Source of the DNA: an uncultured Olsenella sp. | GTDB lineage: Bacteria > Actinomycetota > Coriobacteriia > Coriobacteriales > Atopobiaceae | Length of the DNA: 64,000 nucleotides | Direction: 5' to 3' | Assembly (NCBI GenBank): GCA_900314495.1 | Contig: OMVJ01000013.1 | Location: 1-64,000, forward strand | Shown here: positions 9,029 through 17,524 of the stretch, one piece after another | Layout: every line of letters begins with the position of its first letter | How positions within the stretch are numbered: position 1 is the stretch's first letter | Notes under the pieces: model-generated | What the model saw: only the letters and a program-made list of their open reading frames with translations | The model's database searches: none | What the model was told of the DNA's origin: nothing | Position numbers and translations under genes: made by a program

Positions 9029-9652
9029 TCACCGGTGGAGGAACTGCTCGGCCGTTTGTGGCAGGCGCGTGAGCTCAATGCGGCCGTCCACGGCGTCCAG
9101 CACGGAGATGCTGGCGTTGGGCACCAGGGTCGTGCGGCTGAGGATGGCCTTGCGCAGCGGCCCACCCGGATAGTAGTTCAGGAACACGTACCGGAAGAGC
9201 GAGCCGTGGGCCACCACCAGCACGTTCTGGCCGTCCTCGCTCTCCTCGTACATGCGCTGGAAGGCCCGTGCCACACGCTCCCGCACCTGGCTGCCCTTTT
9301 CTCCCCCCACGGGCGAGAAGTCCTGCCTCATGTAGCAGCCCAGGAACTCGTGTGCGTGCTCCTTGTGCGGAAGGCCGTCTATGCTGCCGAACTCGAACTC
9401 GCGCAGGTCTTCCAAGGGCTGCACGTCCACGTCGCGCCCGGCCAGCACGATGCGCGCCGTTTCCATGGCACGCCCTAAGGGAGAGCTGTAGCACCGCGTG
9501 ATGTCCACGCCCATGAGCGCCCGCGCCGTGGCCTCAATCTGCGGCTTGGACTCCTCCACCAGCGGAGAGTCCACCAGACCGCCCTGGATGATCCCGTCAC
9601 GGTTGAACTCCGTGCGACCGTGGCGAATGTAGTAGAACCTCACGTGCTTCAT
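9029..9652 (-). CDS. Histidine phosphatase (phosphoglycerate mutase) family protein
   Basis: This 207-residue protein has the phosphohistidine motif YYIRHGRTEFN at residues 7-17 and the second catalytic histidine in VVAHGSLFR. These define the branch of broad-specificity phosphatases and cofactor-dependent mutases. The size is that of small phosphatases such as CobC/PhoE-type enzymes, but the substrate cannot be told. The ATG at 9652 with GGAAGGG upstream is preferred over the in-frame upstream codon at 9793, whose extra 47 residues show no family similarity. Confidence 0.85.
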   Translation of the reverse strand: MKHVRFYYIRHGRTEFNRDGIIQGGLVDSPLVEESKPQIEATARALMGVDITRCYSSPLGRAMETARIVLAGRDVDVQPLEDLREFEFGSIDGLPHKEHAHEFLGCYMRQDFSPVGGEKGSQVRERVARAFQRMYEESEDGQNVLVVAHGSLFRYVFLNYYPGGPLRKAILSRTTLVPNASISVLDAVDGRIELTRLPQTAEQFLHR

Positions 9653-9755
9653 CGGAGCCCTTCCTCGCACCTTCCTTATCGGCAGCTCACGCAATTCTAG
9701 CCGATGCGTGGATTCGTCCCACGTGAGGGCCCCGTAAGGTCGCAAGCCGCACAAA

Positions 9756-9787
9756 CGGGGCGCGAAGCCAGCCGGCCCCGCGCCCCG
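9756..9787 (-). terminator. Probable terminator of asrABC
   Basis: Nine-base arms CGGGGCGCG (9756-9764) and CGCGCCCCG (9779-9787) lie about 30 bases past the asrC stop. There is no clear T-run, so termination is inferred from position and stem strength. Confidence 0.45.
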
Positions 9788-9817
9788 CAACACGCTCGGT
9801 TCCTTGCCGCGAGTTCC

Positions 9818-10807
9818 CTAGACCAGGTCGTTCTCGCGCTCGTAGTGCTTGCCGTCCCAGTACACGCGGTGCGCCACCTGCGCCTTGGGACCAAGCTCCA
9901 CGCCCTTGAGCGCCCAGTCGCAGAACTCGTCAAAGCCCGTGCGGTCCACGATGTAGCCTATGTGCTCCTTGCCCTCGGGCTTGGACTCGTCGATGTACTC
10001 GTCTATGTAGGCATAGGTGTTCTGCACGATCTTGATGATGGAGTCCTCGTCCACCCAGCGCAGCCAGTCCTGCGCAAGCCTGGGGTTCTGCTTGCCCGTG
10101 CGGCCCATGATCTTCACGCGGAAGTAGTGCTCTGGACTGCGGGTCCAGGCGCGCGTGGGGCAGTAGTTCACGCACACGCCGCAGCCAATGCACTTGTCCA
10201 CGTCACGCACGATCTTGCCGTTGACCACGCTGAGCGCGCCCACGGAGCGAGAATTGCAGTACTTGACGCATGCCTTGCAGGTAACGCAGCGGTCCGGGTT
10301 GTACTGGGGCTCCGTCATGCCAATGATGCCAAAGTCGTTCAGAGCAACGTGCGCGCAGTCGTTGGAGCAGCCCGTGAAGGCCACCTTCACGTGCCGGTTG
10401 TTGGGGAAGATGGCCTGGTCCATGCGCTGGGCAAAGGCCGTGGTGTCATAGCAGCCAAAGGGGCACAGGCGGGCACCGGGGCAGGCCACGATGTTGCGCG
10501 TGCCACTGGCCATGTAGCCGTGGTCCTTGTCTTCCTGGTTTATGTTCGTGTGCTCGATGATGGGCTTCAGGCGCTCCTGCACCTTGGGCATGTCCTCCAG
10601 GCTGATGCCGGGAATCTCCACGCCCTGACGGTTGGTGAGGAAGATCTCGCCATTGCCGAAGTCCTCCGCAATCTGCGCGATGCGCACCATGTCCTCGGCC
10701 TTTACCAGGCCGCCGGGAATGCGCACGCGGCTTGCGGTTTCCCCGCGGACCTTGCTCTGGCGGAAGGCGTTCTTCTTCAACGCCTTGACGTTGATGTCCT
10801 GAGTCAT
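9818..10807 (-). CDS. asrC: Anaerobic sulfite reductase subunit C (siroheme)
   Basis: This 329-residue catalytic subunit reduces sulfite to sulfide. Siroheme/[4Fe-4S] ligands are seen in CPGARLCPFGC and TGCSNDCAH. Two additional ferredoxin clusters follow in CVTCKACVKYC and CIGCGVCVNYCP. This is the domain order of AsrC: nitrite/sulfite reductase halves with an inserted 2x[4Fe-4S] domain. It is the last gene of asrABC, 13 bases after asrB. The C-terminal part includes a tail rich in charged residues. The enzyme acts in the cytoplasm with electrons passed by AsrA and AsrB. Confidence 0.95.
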   Translation of the reverse strand: MTQDINVKALKKNAFRQSKVRGETASRVRIPGGLVKAEDMVRIAQIAEDFGNGEIFLTNRQGVEIPGISLEDMPKVQERLKPIIEHTNINQEDKDHGYMASGTRNIVACPGARLCPFGCYDTTAFAQRMDQAIFPNNRHVKVAFTGCSNDCAHVALNDFGIIGMTEPQYNPDRCVTCKACVKYCNSRSVGALSVVNGKIVRDVDKCIGCGVCVNYCPTRAWTRSPEHYFRVKIMGRTGKQNPRLAQDWLRWVDEDSIIKIVQNTYAYIDEYIDESKPEGKEHIGYIVDRTGFDEFCDWALKGVELGPKAQVAHRVYWDGKHYERENDLV

Positions 10808-10820
10808 TGCAATCGCCCCC

Positions 10821-11729
10821 CTAGTCCAGCATGTCCTTGGACTCTATGTAGTTGAAGACCGGGCCGTCCAGGCACACGTAGCGCGCGCCGATGCGGCAGT
10901 GGCCGCACTTGCCCATGCCGCAGCACATCTTGCGCTCCTGGGAAAGCCAGATGTTCTTCTCCTGCAGACCCAGCTCCAGCAGGCCCTTGACGGAGAAGCG
11001 CATCATGGGCGGCGGGCCCACCACAATGGCCTGCGCCGTTGCGGGGTCGCGCAGGGGCAGGTCCGGAATGTACTTGGTGACCAGGCCGATGTTGCCCTCG
11101 TAGCCCTCCGGCGCACCGTCCACGGTGAGGATGAGGTCCAGCGCGTCCGCCCAGCGGGCAAGGTCGTCGCGGAAGAGCATGTCCGCCGGGGACCGGAAGC
11201 CCACGATTACGTGCTTGTCCTTGGCGTCAGCCGCGTGGGAGAGTGCCTCCACCACGCCGCGCACCGGGCTGACGCCCGTGCCGCCGGCAACCACCACTAC
11301 CTCGCCGTCCATGAACATGCTGGTGTCGAAGCCGTTGCCGTAGGGGCCGCGCAGGAGCACCTCGTCGCCCACGCCGTAGCCCTCGAAGAGCTCACCCGTT
11401 ACGCGGCCCACGTTGCGGATGGTCAGGTCTATGGAGCGACCGGGCTCGATGCCACTGACGCTGATGGGCGCCTCGCCGTACTTGGGAATGGAGACCTCGA
11501 AGAACTGGCCCGGGCGCACGTCACCCGTGAACTCCATACGGAAGGTGTGCTCGCGCGCGGTGTGCGAGACAATCTGCAGGATCTTCGCAGGCCACGGCAC
11601 GTAGGGGTTCTCGGCGGGAACGGCGGCGGGACCGGGGGTCATGCGGGGCACGCCAGAGAAGAGGCCGCCCTCCTCGCAGGTGCAGGAGCTGGTGTCAGAA
11701 CAGGTGCAGGAGCTAGTCATTGTTACCAT
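10821..11729 (-). CDS. asrB: Anaerobic sulfite reductase subunit B (FAD/NAD(P)H, 2Fe-2S)
   Basis: This 302-residue subunit is a ferredoxin-NADP reductase-like electron carrier. A flavin-binding beta barrel (about residues 45-125), a nucleotide-binding half starting VVVAGGTGVSP, and a C-terminal cluster motif CCGMGKCGHC match AsrB and PyrK. The N-terminus carries an unusual doubled cysteine motif, SSCTCSDTSSCTC, encoded by a 24-base in-frame duplication (11677-11714). Two nearby starts compete: 11729 and 11720. GGAGG lies upstream of both with imperfect spacing. The gene overlaps the asrA stop, consistent with coupling. Confidence 0.93.
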   Translation of the reverse strand: MVTMTSSCTCSDTSSCTCEEGGLFSGVPRMTPGPAAVPAENPYVPWPAKILQIVSHTAREHTFRMEFTGDVRPGQFFEVSIPKYGEAPISVSGIEPGRSIDLTIRNVGRVTGELFEGYGVGDEVLLRGPYGNGFDTSMFMDGEVVVVAGGTGVSPVRGVVEALSHAADAKDKHVIVGFRSPADMLFRDDLARWADALDLILTVDGAPEGYEGNIGLVTKYIPDLPLRDPATAQAIVVGPPPMMRFSVKGLLELGLQEKNIWLSQERKMCCGMGKCGHCRIGARYVCLDGPVFNYIESKDMLD

Positions 11730-12747
11730 CCCCCTCCGCGGCGCAGGCGTCCGCGAGCTTGTTCACGGCCGCGGCAAAGTTGATGTACTCGGGGCACACG
11801 GTGGTGCAGCGGCCGCAGCCCACGCACATGTCGTAGCCAAAGCGGCGACGGAAGTCGTACACCTTGTGCAGCACCTTGAAGCGCATGCGGTCACCTGCGG
11901 TGCGGCGGTACTGGCCGCCGCCGGCCACGTTGGTGTAGCCGTCCACCATGCAGCTAGCCAACACGCGGCGCCTCTCGCCCACCTTGCCGTTGTCTGTGTA
12001 GAACACGTCTTGCATGGTGTAGCAGGTGCAGGTGGGGCACACAAAGTTGCAGCGGCCACACTCTATGCAGCGGGCATCGTACTCCTTCCACAGGTCGGAC
12101 TGGTAAACGGAGTTGGGAACCTCCTCGGGTACCGTGACCTGCGTTTCATTGGAGGTGACGTGCGCCGGCGTGACGTCCTGCTCCGCCGCGGCGAAGGGTG
12201 CCACAAGCTCCGCAAAGTCTGCAGCCGGGACGTCCATCAGGACCTGGCCCTCCGGCGAGAAATCCACGGAGAGGTCCCACGAGCCCTCGGGCGCCACGTT
12301 GGAACCCATGCTCACGCAGAAGCAGTCCTCCTGGCTCTCCGCACAACCGATGAGGGCAAAGCGCACGTGCTCGCGTATGCGGTCGTAGAACCAGTCCGAG
12401 CTGGCGCCACTCTTCTGGTACATCTGGTCCAGGCGGCGCAGGGCGTTCAGGTCGCATGCGCGCAGGAACACCAGAACGTCACGCTGATCCTGCGGCGGCA
12501 CGGTGGTCTGCCCGTCCGTGAAGTAGAAAAGCGTTTGCGAGAGCGGTGTCAGAATCTCCTTGAACGCGTAGTCGGACCTCTTGTTCCACTCAATCTGGTC
12601 CGCCGAGGTCACGAAGTCGTAGCGCACGACGTCCGTGTCCGTAAAGCGACCCTCCCCCACCTTGAGCACGGGTGCCCACAGGCGCATCCGGCCACTCAGG
12701 GCCTCAACCGCCTTCTGGAACCCGTCCATGCTTAGCGCGTAGCCCAT
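11713..12747 (-). CDS. asrA: Anaerobic sulfite reductase subunit A (ferredoxin-like)
   Basis: This 344-residue subunit delivers electrons within the AsrABC complex. Two ferredoxin-type cluster motifs are clear in the C-terminal third: CIECGRCNFVCPTC and CVGCGRCTTVCPE. The rest resembles the 4Fe-4S hydrogenase/sulfite reductase A family. The ATG at 12747 has AAGGAGAGG upstream. It is the first gene of the operon; a 145-base gap separates it from the ABC transporter genes upstream on the same strand, so it may have its own promoter. Confidence 0.94.
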   Translation of the reverse strand: MGYALSMDGFQKAVEALSGRMRLWAPVLKVGEGRFTDTDVVRYDFVTSADQIEWNKRSDYAFKEILTPLSQTLFYFTDGQTTVPPQDQRDVLVFLRACDLNALRRLDQMYQKSGASSDWFYDRIREHVRFALIGCAESQEDCFCVSMGSNVAPEGSWDLSVDFSPEGQVLMDVPAADFAELVAPFAAAEQDVTPAHVTSNETQVTVPEEVPNSVYQSDLWKEYDARCIECGRCNFVCPTCTCYTMQDVFYTDNGKVGERRRVLASCMVDGYTNVAGGGQYRRTAGDRMRFKVLHKVYDFRRRFGYDMCVGCGRCTTVCPEYINFAAAVNKLADACAAEGDGNND

Positions 12748-12778
12748 GGACCTCTCCTTGCCTTTGTGCGGCTATGTA

Positions 12779-12796
12779 GACGCCTCCCCAGGCGTC
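12779..12796. promoter_or_regulatory. Small inverted repeat in the asr leader
   Basis: GACGCC and GGCGTC are perfect six-base arms around six bases, about 32 bases upstream of the asrA start. It could be an operator or leader hairpin. No regulator can be assigned. Confidence 0.3.
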
Positions 12797-12892
12797 ACAT
12801 TCCATTGTCCACCAAAACAGTACGAAGAATGTTAACGATGTGGTTAGCTTGGAAGAACGGATGTCCTAGGTGGCAGCCGGGCGTGGCACCAG

Positions 12893-13654
12893 TCATTTGC
12901 AGGGCACGTAGCCGTACACGGCGCCCGGCACATCCGTGCGCGCCACGGTCACGCCCAGGCAGGCGCGCAGCAGGTCCGGCTTGGCGGACAGCTCCGAAGG
13001 CGTACCCGTTGCCACAACCTTGCCGTCACCAACCAGCACCAGCTCGTCGCAGGTGGAGAAGGCCGACGCCACGTCGTGCGTGGCCATAACCACCCCGCGG
13101 CCGCCGGCGGCCAGCTTGCGCAGCAGGCGCGCAAGCTCTACCTGGTGCGCCAAGTCCAAGTAGGTACCCGGCTCGTCCAAAAGGAGCATGGGTGCGTCCT
13201 GCGCCACCACCATGGCCAGGTAGGCGAGTTGGCGCTCGCCGCCGGAGAGCTCAGGAAGCTCGCGGCCCGCCATGCCATCCACGCCAACCGACCGCATGGC
13301 CTCCTCCACGCGCAGGCGATCCTGGTCGCCCAGCACCTTGGAGGCACTCATGCGCGCAAACCTGCCGTGGCTGACCAGCGTGCGCACGCTCATCTGCGGC
13401 ACTGCCAGGCTCTGCGGGAGGTAGGCCACACGGCGGGCTCGCTCAATTCGCTGCAGGTCAGAGACCTCGTTACCGTCCACCAGCACGCTCCCCTGGTAGG
13501 GGCCCAGCGCGCACACGGCCTTCAGCAGCGTTGACTTGCCCGAGCCGTTGCGCCCCAAAAGGCCACACACCCTGCCCTCGCGCAGGTCCAGGGCATCCGC
13601 CCGCAACACGACGCGCCCGTCGTAGCCGGCACAGAAGTCGCGAACGCAAATCAT
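12893..13654 (-). CDS. ABC importer ATP-binding protein (FecE/BtuD type)
   Basis: This 253-residue ATPase has Walker A GRNGSGKST (residues 34-42), signature LSGGERQL, Walker B MLLLDEPGTYLD and the switch histidine in ATHDV. It is the energy subunit for the permease and lipoprotein genes upstream, with which it overlaps by ATGA at 13651-13654. The family imports iron-siderophores, haem or cobalamin. The longer in-frame extension to 13897 lies inside the permease gene and is rejected. Substrate: see the binding protein at 14654. Confidence 0.92.
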   Translation of the reverse strand: MICVRDFCAGYDGRVVLRADALDLREGRVCGLLGRNGSGKSTLLKAVCALGPYQGSVLVDGNEVSDLQRIERARRVAYLPQSLAVPQMSVRTLVSHGRFARMSASKVLGDQDRLRVEEAMRSVGVDGMAGRELPELSGGERQLAYLAMVVAQDAPMLLLDEPGTYLDLAHQVELARLLRKLAAGGRGVVMATHDVASAFSTCDELVLVGDGKVVATGTPSELSAKPDLLRACLGVTVARTDVPGAVYGYVPCK

Positions 13655-14697
13655 GGCCGCCACCCCCGCCTGCGACGGGCCAGCAGCCACACAAAGAAGG
13701 GGGCGCCCACGAACGAGAGGACCAGGCCCACCGGCAGCTCGTACGGGAAGAAGAGCACCCGCGCCGCCAGGTCCGCGGCCAAGAGCAGGCACGGCCCCCA
13801 CACCAGGCAAAGGGCCGCGCAGCGCCGCACGCCGGAGCCCGCCATCCGCCGCACGGCATTGGGCACAATCAGCCCCACAAACCCGATCACACCACAAAGC
13901 GAGACCGCCACGGCGGCCAGCGCGGCCGAGGCAACCACTGCCAGCATGCGCCAGCGGGCCACGTCCAAGCCCAGGCCGGCCGCGGTCTCGTCCCCCAAGG
14001 GCAGGAGCTCCAGCCCGCCGGAAAGCGCCGCCACGGCGGCCAGCGCGGCCAGCAGCACGGGAAGGGCTGCCATCACCTGCGCCGTTGTCACGTTTTGCAG
14101 CCCGCCCAGCGTAAACGAGACCCTATCCACCACCAGGTCCGGCCGCACCGTCACAATGGCGTCGATACCTGCAGAGAAGAGCGAGCTCACGGCCACACCC
14201 ACAAGCACCAAGGTGGAGCGGGCCGTGCCCGTGGCGCGGGAGATGCCCCACACCAGCGCCGCCGCCAGCATGGCACCGGCAAAGGCAAGCCCCAAACGAG
14301 GCGCCGCCATCCCCGGGGCCACCAACGCGGCCAGCAGCACGGCCAGGCCCGCGCCAGAGTTCACGCCCATGAGGCCCGGCGAGGCAAGGTCGTTGCCCAA
14401 CGCCACCTGCAGCGTCAGGCCACTCACCGCAAGCGCCGACCCGCAGACGAGCGCCGCCGCAACGCGGGGCATGCGCACCTGCCACAGCACCAGGCGCGCC
14501 GCCGGGGCACCGCCGCCTGTCAGCGCGGCAACCATGTCACCTGCGCCCACGGCGGCGTTGCCAACCAGCAGCGACGCGACCACCAGCGCCGCCAGGCAGG
14601 CCATACCCACTGCGACCTGCGGCGCAATGCCCCTTCGTAGGTCCGCGCCCTCACTACGAACCAAAGACGACCCCGTATGCGTACTCGTAGGCCTCAC
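13651..14697 (-). CDS. FecCD-family ABC importer permease
   Basis: This permease of up to 348 residues has about nine or ten hydrophobic segments and the FecCD hallmarks VAAALVCGSALAVSGLTLQ and LMGVNSGAGLAVL. These proteins carry iron-chelates, haem or cobalamin across the inner membrane. The ATG at 14697 overlaps the binding-protein gene by 44 bases; a TTG at 14664 would reduce the overlap. It sits between its partner genes. Confidence 0.92.
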   Translation of the reverse strand: MRPTSTHTGSSLVRSEGADLRRGIAPQVAVGMACLAALVVASLLVGNAAVGAGDMVAALTGGGAPAARLVLWQVRMPRVAAALVCGSALAVSGLTLQVALGNDLASPGLMGVNSGAGLAVLLAALVAPGMAAPRLGLAFAGAMLAAALVWGISRATGTARSTLVLVGVAVSSLFSAGIDAIVTVRPDLVVDRVSFTLGGLQNVTTAQVMAALPVLLAALAAVAALSGGLELLPLGDETAAGLGLDVARWRMLAVVASAALAAVAVSLCGVIGFVGLIVPNAVRRMAGSGVRRCAALCLVWGPCLLLAADLAARVLFFPYELPVGLVLSFVGAPFFVWLLARRRRGWRP

Positions 14698-15640
14698 CCC
14701 AGCGGGCGTTGGGCTTGTACTGGAAGAGGTCCTTGGGCAGCACTTCCACGCGGTTCTGAGCCACCGCCGTCAGGCTGGACCAAGCCGGCTTGTCCTCGAA
14801 GGACTCCTTGTAGGCCTGAAGGGCCTTCTCGTTCTCGCCCTGCGGGACCACGAAGATCCACGTGGGATCGGCGGCCACAATGGCCTCCACGGAGAGGTCA
14901 TCCAGCGCGGTCGAGTCGTCCGCCACGTTGGCAAGCTGCATGTCAGTCAGGATCTCGCAGGCGAAGTAGTCCTGCTTCAGCACCTTGTTCTTGGTCGCGC
15001 TCACGCGGATTGCCAGGTAGGTGGCACCGTCACCGGCAACCTCGCTGGATGCCGCGGCATCCTTGGCGCGCTGACGCACGTCCTCCACCTGGGACTCCGC
15101 GTCCACAACGTTGCTCTGCCACAGGTCGTCGCGTCCGGTTGCCGCCGTGAGGTCGGCCATGGCCGCCTGGTAGTCCTCAAAGGACTCGATGGCGGCCACG
15201 TAGGTGGCAATGCCGCTGGCGTCCAGCGCCTCCTTCAGGGAGACGTGCGCCGGCATGTCCGGCGTGAGCATGACGACGTCGGGCTCCAGCGCCACGACCT
15301 GCTCTTGGTTGGGCTTGGAGATAGTGCCCACGGAGGTTGCGCCCTCCGCGCCCTCGAGCTCCAGGCCGTCCTCCGTCACGCCCACCAGCGTGCCGCCTGC
15401 CAGCGTCCACAGCTCGCCCACGCTCTTGGAGAGGGCGACCACGCGAGCGTCCGCGCCCTTGGAGAAGCCCTCCGGCGCCGTCCCGCCGGAAGCCGCAGAG
15501 AATCCCGCCGCGGAACCACCCTCCGCCGTGGAGCCGGTTGCCGCGGCCGACCCACCGGCACCGCTGGAACCACAGCCCGCAAGCACGACGGCAGGCACCG
15601 CGCCGGCAAACAGGCCCACGAAACTTCTTCTGTTGAGCAT
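14654..15640 (-). CDS. ABC importer substrate-binding lipoprotein (iron-chelate/haem type)
   Basis: This 328-residue lipoprotein has a short basic N-terminus, a hydrophobic stretch and a lipobox VVLAGC at about residue 23. A Ser/Gly/Ala linker and a type III (helical-backbone) binding fold typical of FecB/BtuF proteins follow. It captures ligand outside the membrane for the permease and ATPase downstream. The start at 15640 is set by the signal peptide. Its place between two siroheme reductase loci suggests an iron, cobalt or tetrapyrrole ligand, which is inference. Confidence 0.88.
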   Translation of the reverse strand: MLNRRSFVGLFAGAVPAVVLAGCGSSGAGGSAAATGSTAEGGSAAGFSAASGGTAPEGFSKGADARVVALSKSVGELWTLAGGTLVGVTEDGLELEGAEGATSVGTISKPNQEQVVALEPDVVMLTPDMPAHVSLKEALDASGIATYVAAIESFEDYQAAMADLTAATGRDDLWQSNVVDAESQVEDVRQRAKDAAASSEVAGDGATYLAIRVSATKNKVLKQDYFACEILTDMQLANVADDSTALDDLSVEAIVAADPTWIFVVPQGENEKALQAYKESFEDKPAWSSLTAVAQNRVEVLPKDLFQYKPNARWGEAYEYAYGVVFGS

Positions 15641-15663
15641 GAGCAATTCCCCAAATTCTCTTA

Positions 15664-17268
15664 TCACTTCACTCCAGATGCCCCTCCCCCGGGCACCACC
15701 TTCCTGGCAGCCGGCTTCTTCTCGGGCAGGGCGTACGCGGCAGCCATGGCTCGCAGCTCGTCGGCGTGACCCTTGAACCACTCGTTGAAGTCCATGCCAG
15801 AGGCATCCACCGCGCGCCCCAGCTCCACCAAGAAGGCGGGAATGTCAGACGCGAGCATGGTGCACTCCTCCGGTGCAATCCGCTCGCATCCCTGAGCGCA
15901 AGAGCCGCCGATGGAAAGTGCGAAGGCGTCGCACATCTCTCCTTCGACCTTGCGCCGCATGCCGCGCCAGCCCAGCGCGGCGATGGGCGAGTCACCGCAC
16001 GAGCTCATGCAACCGCTCACGCCCATGCAGGGCAGGGCACGTGCGGAGAGGCCAGCCTCCCGAACGGCGGCAACGCATTCCCGCATCAGCTCCTGGGAAT
16101 CCGCCACGCCGATGTCGCACCGACGGTGGCCGACGCACGTGGATGACGCCTCGAAGGGGGTTCGAGCCCCGTCGAGCGTCGCCTCCAGCACCTTCCAGGC
16201 CTCTGCGGATGACAGGTTGACCACATAGAGGCCGCCGTGGGGAGTCAGCCTGAACTCAACGCAGTCCCAGGGTTCCGCCAGCGCAACCAAGTTCTGCAAC
16301 GCGCCCACAGAAAGATAGCCACCCATGGGGTGGTAGCGAACGGCAAACAGACCCGGCTGCCGCTGCGCCACCACGCGCCAGTCGTGCGGCGCCGCTCCGC
16401 CGTCGCCAGCCTTCTGGATTGGGGGGAAGCTGGGCGCCAGCGGCACGTCCAGGCCGCCCGCCTCCTCCAGCGCCGCCACGCGCGCACGGTATTCCTCCAG
16501 CAGCTGGTCGGCACCCATGCTTTCCTGCAGGAAGCGGCTGCGTGACTTGGCGCGGAGCGTCCTGTTGCCACGCTCGGAGAAGAGCTCCAGCATGCCTAGG
16601 GCGTGGTACACCACCTGGGTTGGCGCGACGGACTCCGCCGCCATGAGGCCCATGCGCGGCTTGATGCCCATGCCGCCCGCAATCCACACCTGGAAGGTCC
16701 CGTCCGGGTTGGCCATGAAGCCGAGGTCCTTCATGGTCACGTGCGTCTCGTCCTCCGCGGAGTCGGCAAAGCCCACCTTGAACTTGCGCGGCAGCGGAGA
16801 GACGCCGACGTGGTGCAGGTAGCACTCCTCGGTCGCCAGTGCGTAGGGCAGCACGTCGAAGCGCGACTCGTTTGAGAGGCCCGTCAGCGGCGGAGCGGAG
16901 ACGTTGTTGGGGTTGTCCCCACCGGCGCCAAAGGTCACGATGCCAGCGTCCAGCAGGCGCAGCACCAGGCGACGAGCCGCGTGCGAGTCCAGGTCGTGGA
17001 TCTGCAGCGCTTCGCCGGTGGTGATCTTCAGTTGTTCCAGCCCGTAGTAGCGGCAACACTCCACGACGGCACGCGCGTGCTCCACCGAGAGCCGCCCACC
17101 GGGAACGCGGATCCTCAGCATCTGCAGGTCGCCGCGCTGCAGGTAGCCACCAAAGCTGGTGGAGACGGCCTTGAATCCCTTGGCGTCCAGCTCATCCGCG
17201 TCGTACTTGTGGGAAGCGTCCTCCAGCTTCAGGAAGTCCTCCCTGAAGCGGCGTTCCTCGTCTGCCAT
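15664..17268 (-). CDS. Siroheme-dependent nitrite/sulfite reductase
   Basis: This 534-residue protein has the two ferredoxin-like halves and two siroheme domains of assimilatory nitrite/sulfite reductases. The cluster-binding cysteines are present as CVGHRRC (C-x5-C) and GCMSSCG (C-x3-C). It lacks extra ferredoxin or flavin domains, so an external donor is needed. Whether sulfite or nitrite is used cannot be read from sequence; the adjacent asr genes favour sulfite. It is the first gene of a run with the ABC importer (24 bases to the lipoprotein gene). The LysR gene at 17525 is divergent. Confidence 0.88.
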   Translation of the reverse strand: MADEERRFREDFLKLEDASHKYDADELDAKGFKAVSTSFGGYLQRGDLQMLRIRVPGGRLSVEHARAVVECCRYYGLEQLKITTGEALQIHDLDSHAARRLVLRLLDAGIVTFGAGGDNPNNVSAPPLTGLSNESRFDVLPYALATEECYLHHVGVSPLPRKFKVGFADSAEDETHVTMKDLGFMANPDGTFQVWIAGGMGIKPRMGLMAAESVAPTQVVYHALGMLELFSERGNRTLRAKSRSRFLQESMGADQLLEEYRARVAALEEAGGLDVPLAPSFPPIQKAGDGGAAPHDWRVVAQRQPGLFAVRYHPMGGYLSVGALQNLVALAEPWDCVEFRLTPHGGLYVVNLSSAEAWKVLEATLDGARTPFEASSTCVGHRRCDIGVADSQELMRECVAAVREAGLSARALPCMGVSGCMSSCGDSPIAALGWRGMRRKVEGEMCDAFALSIGGSCAQGCERIAPEECTMLASDIPAFLVELGRAVDASGMDFNEWFKGHADELRAMAAAYALPEKKPAARKVVPGGGASGVK

Positions 17269-17353
17269 GGCCAGCCCCCTCGCCCTTCTCCCCGTGGCGC
17301 TTTTGCCCAGCCACCACCAGGTCAGCTCTCCCTGCCAACCATTCTAGGTAGTA

Positions 17354-17374
17354 CTTCTTAGCTATTCGTAAGTG
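17354..17374. promoter_or_regulatory. Candidate LysR box in the divergent control region
   Basis: In the 256-base gap between the siroheme reductase and the LysR gene, ACTT-TTA and TAAGT form an imperfect dyad around GCTATTCG, of the T-N11-A kind bound by LysR proteins. The rest of the gap shows no clear signal. Confidence 0.35.
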
Positions 17375-17524
17375 TTCACACAGGTGTTTCCACATGGCAG
17401 CAGTCCTGCGCCGCGCTGGGGCGCGCTACGAGCGCAACAGGTGTAGACTGTATCCCCGTTAGCGTTTCTAGTAATACCAACGCACCGCACCAATTGGGCG
17501 CGGACCACACACGGAGGAAACACC

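Noticed and set aside
13859-15769. 636-codon plus-strand frame opposite the FecCD permease and lipoprotein
   Set aside because: Its Ser/Thr/Ala/Pro-rich translation reflects third-position bias of the real genes on the other strand.
16136-16180. A tRNA-like run with GGGTTCGAGCCCC
   Set aside because: It lies inside the siroheme reductase gene and no acceptor or anticodon stem can be folded around it.
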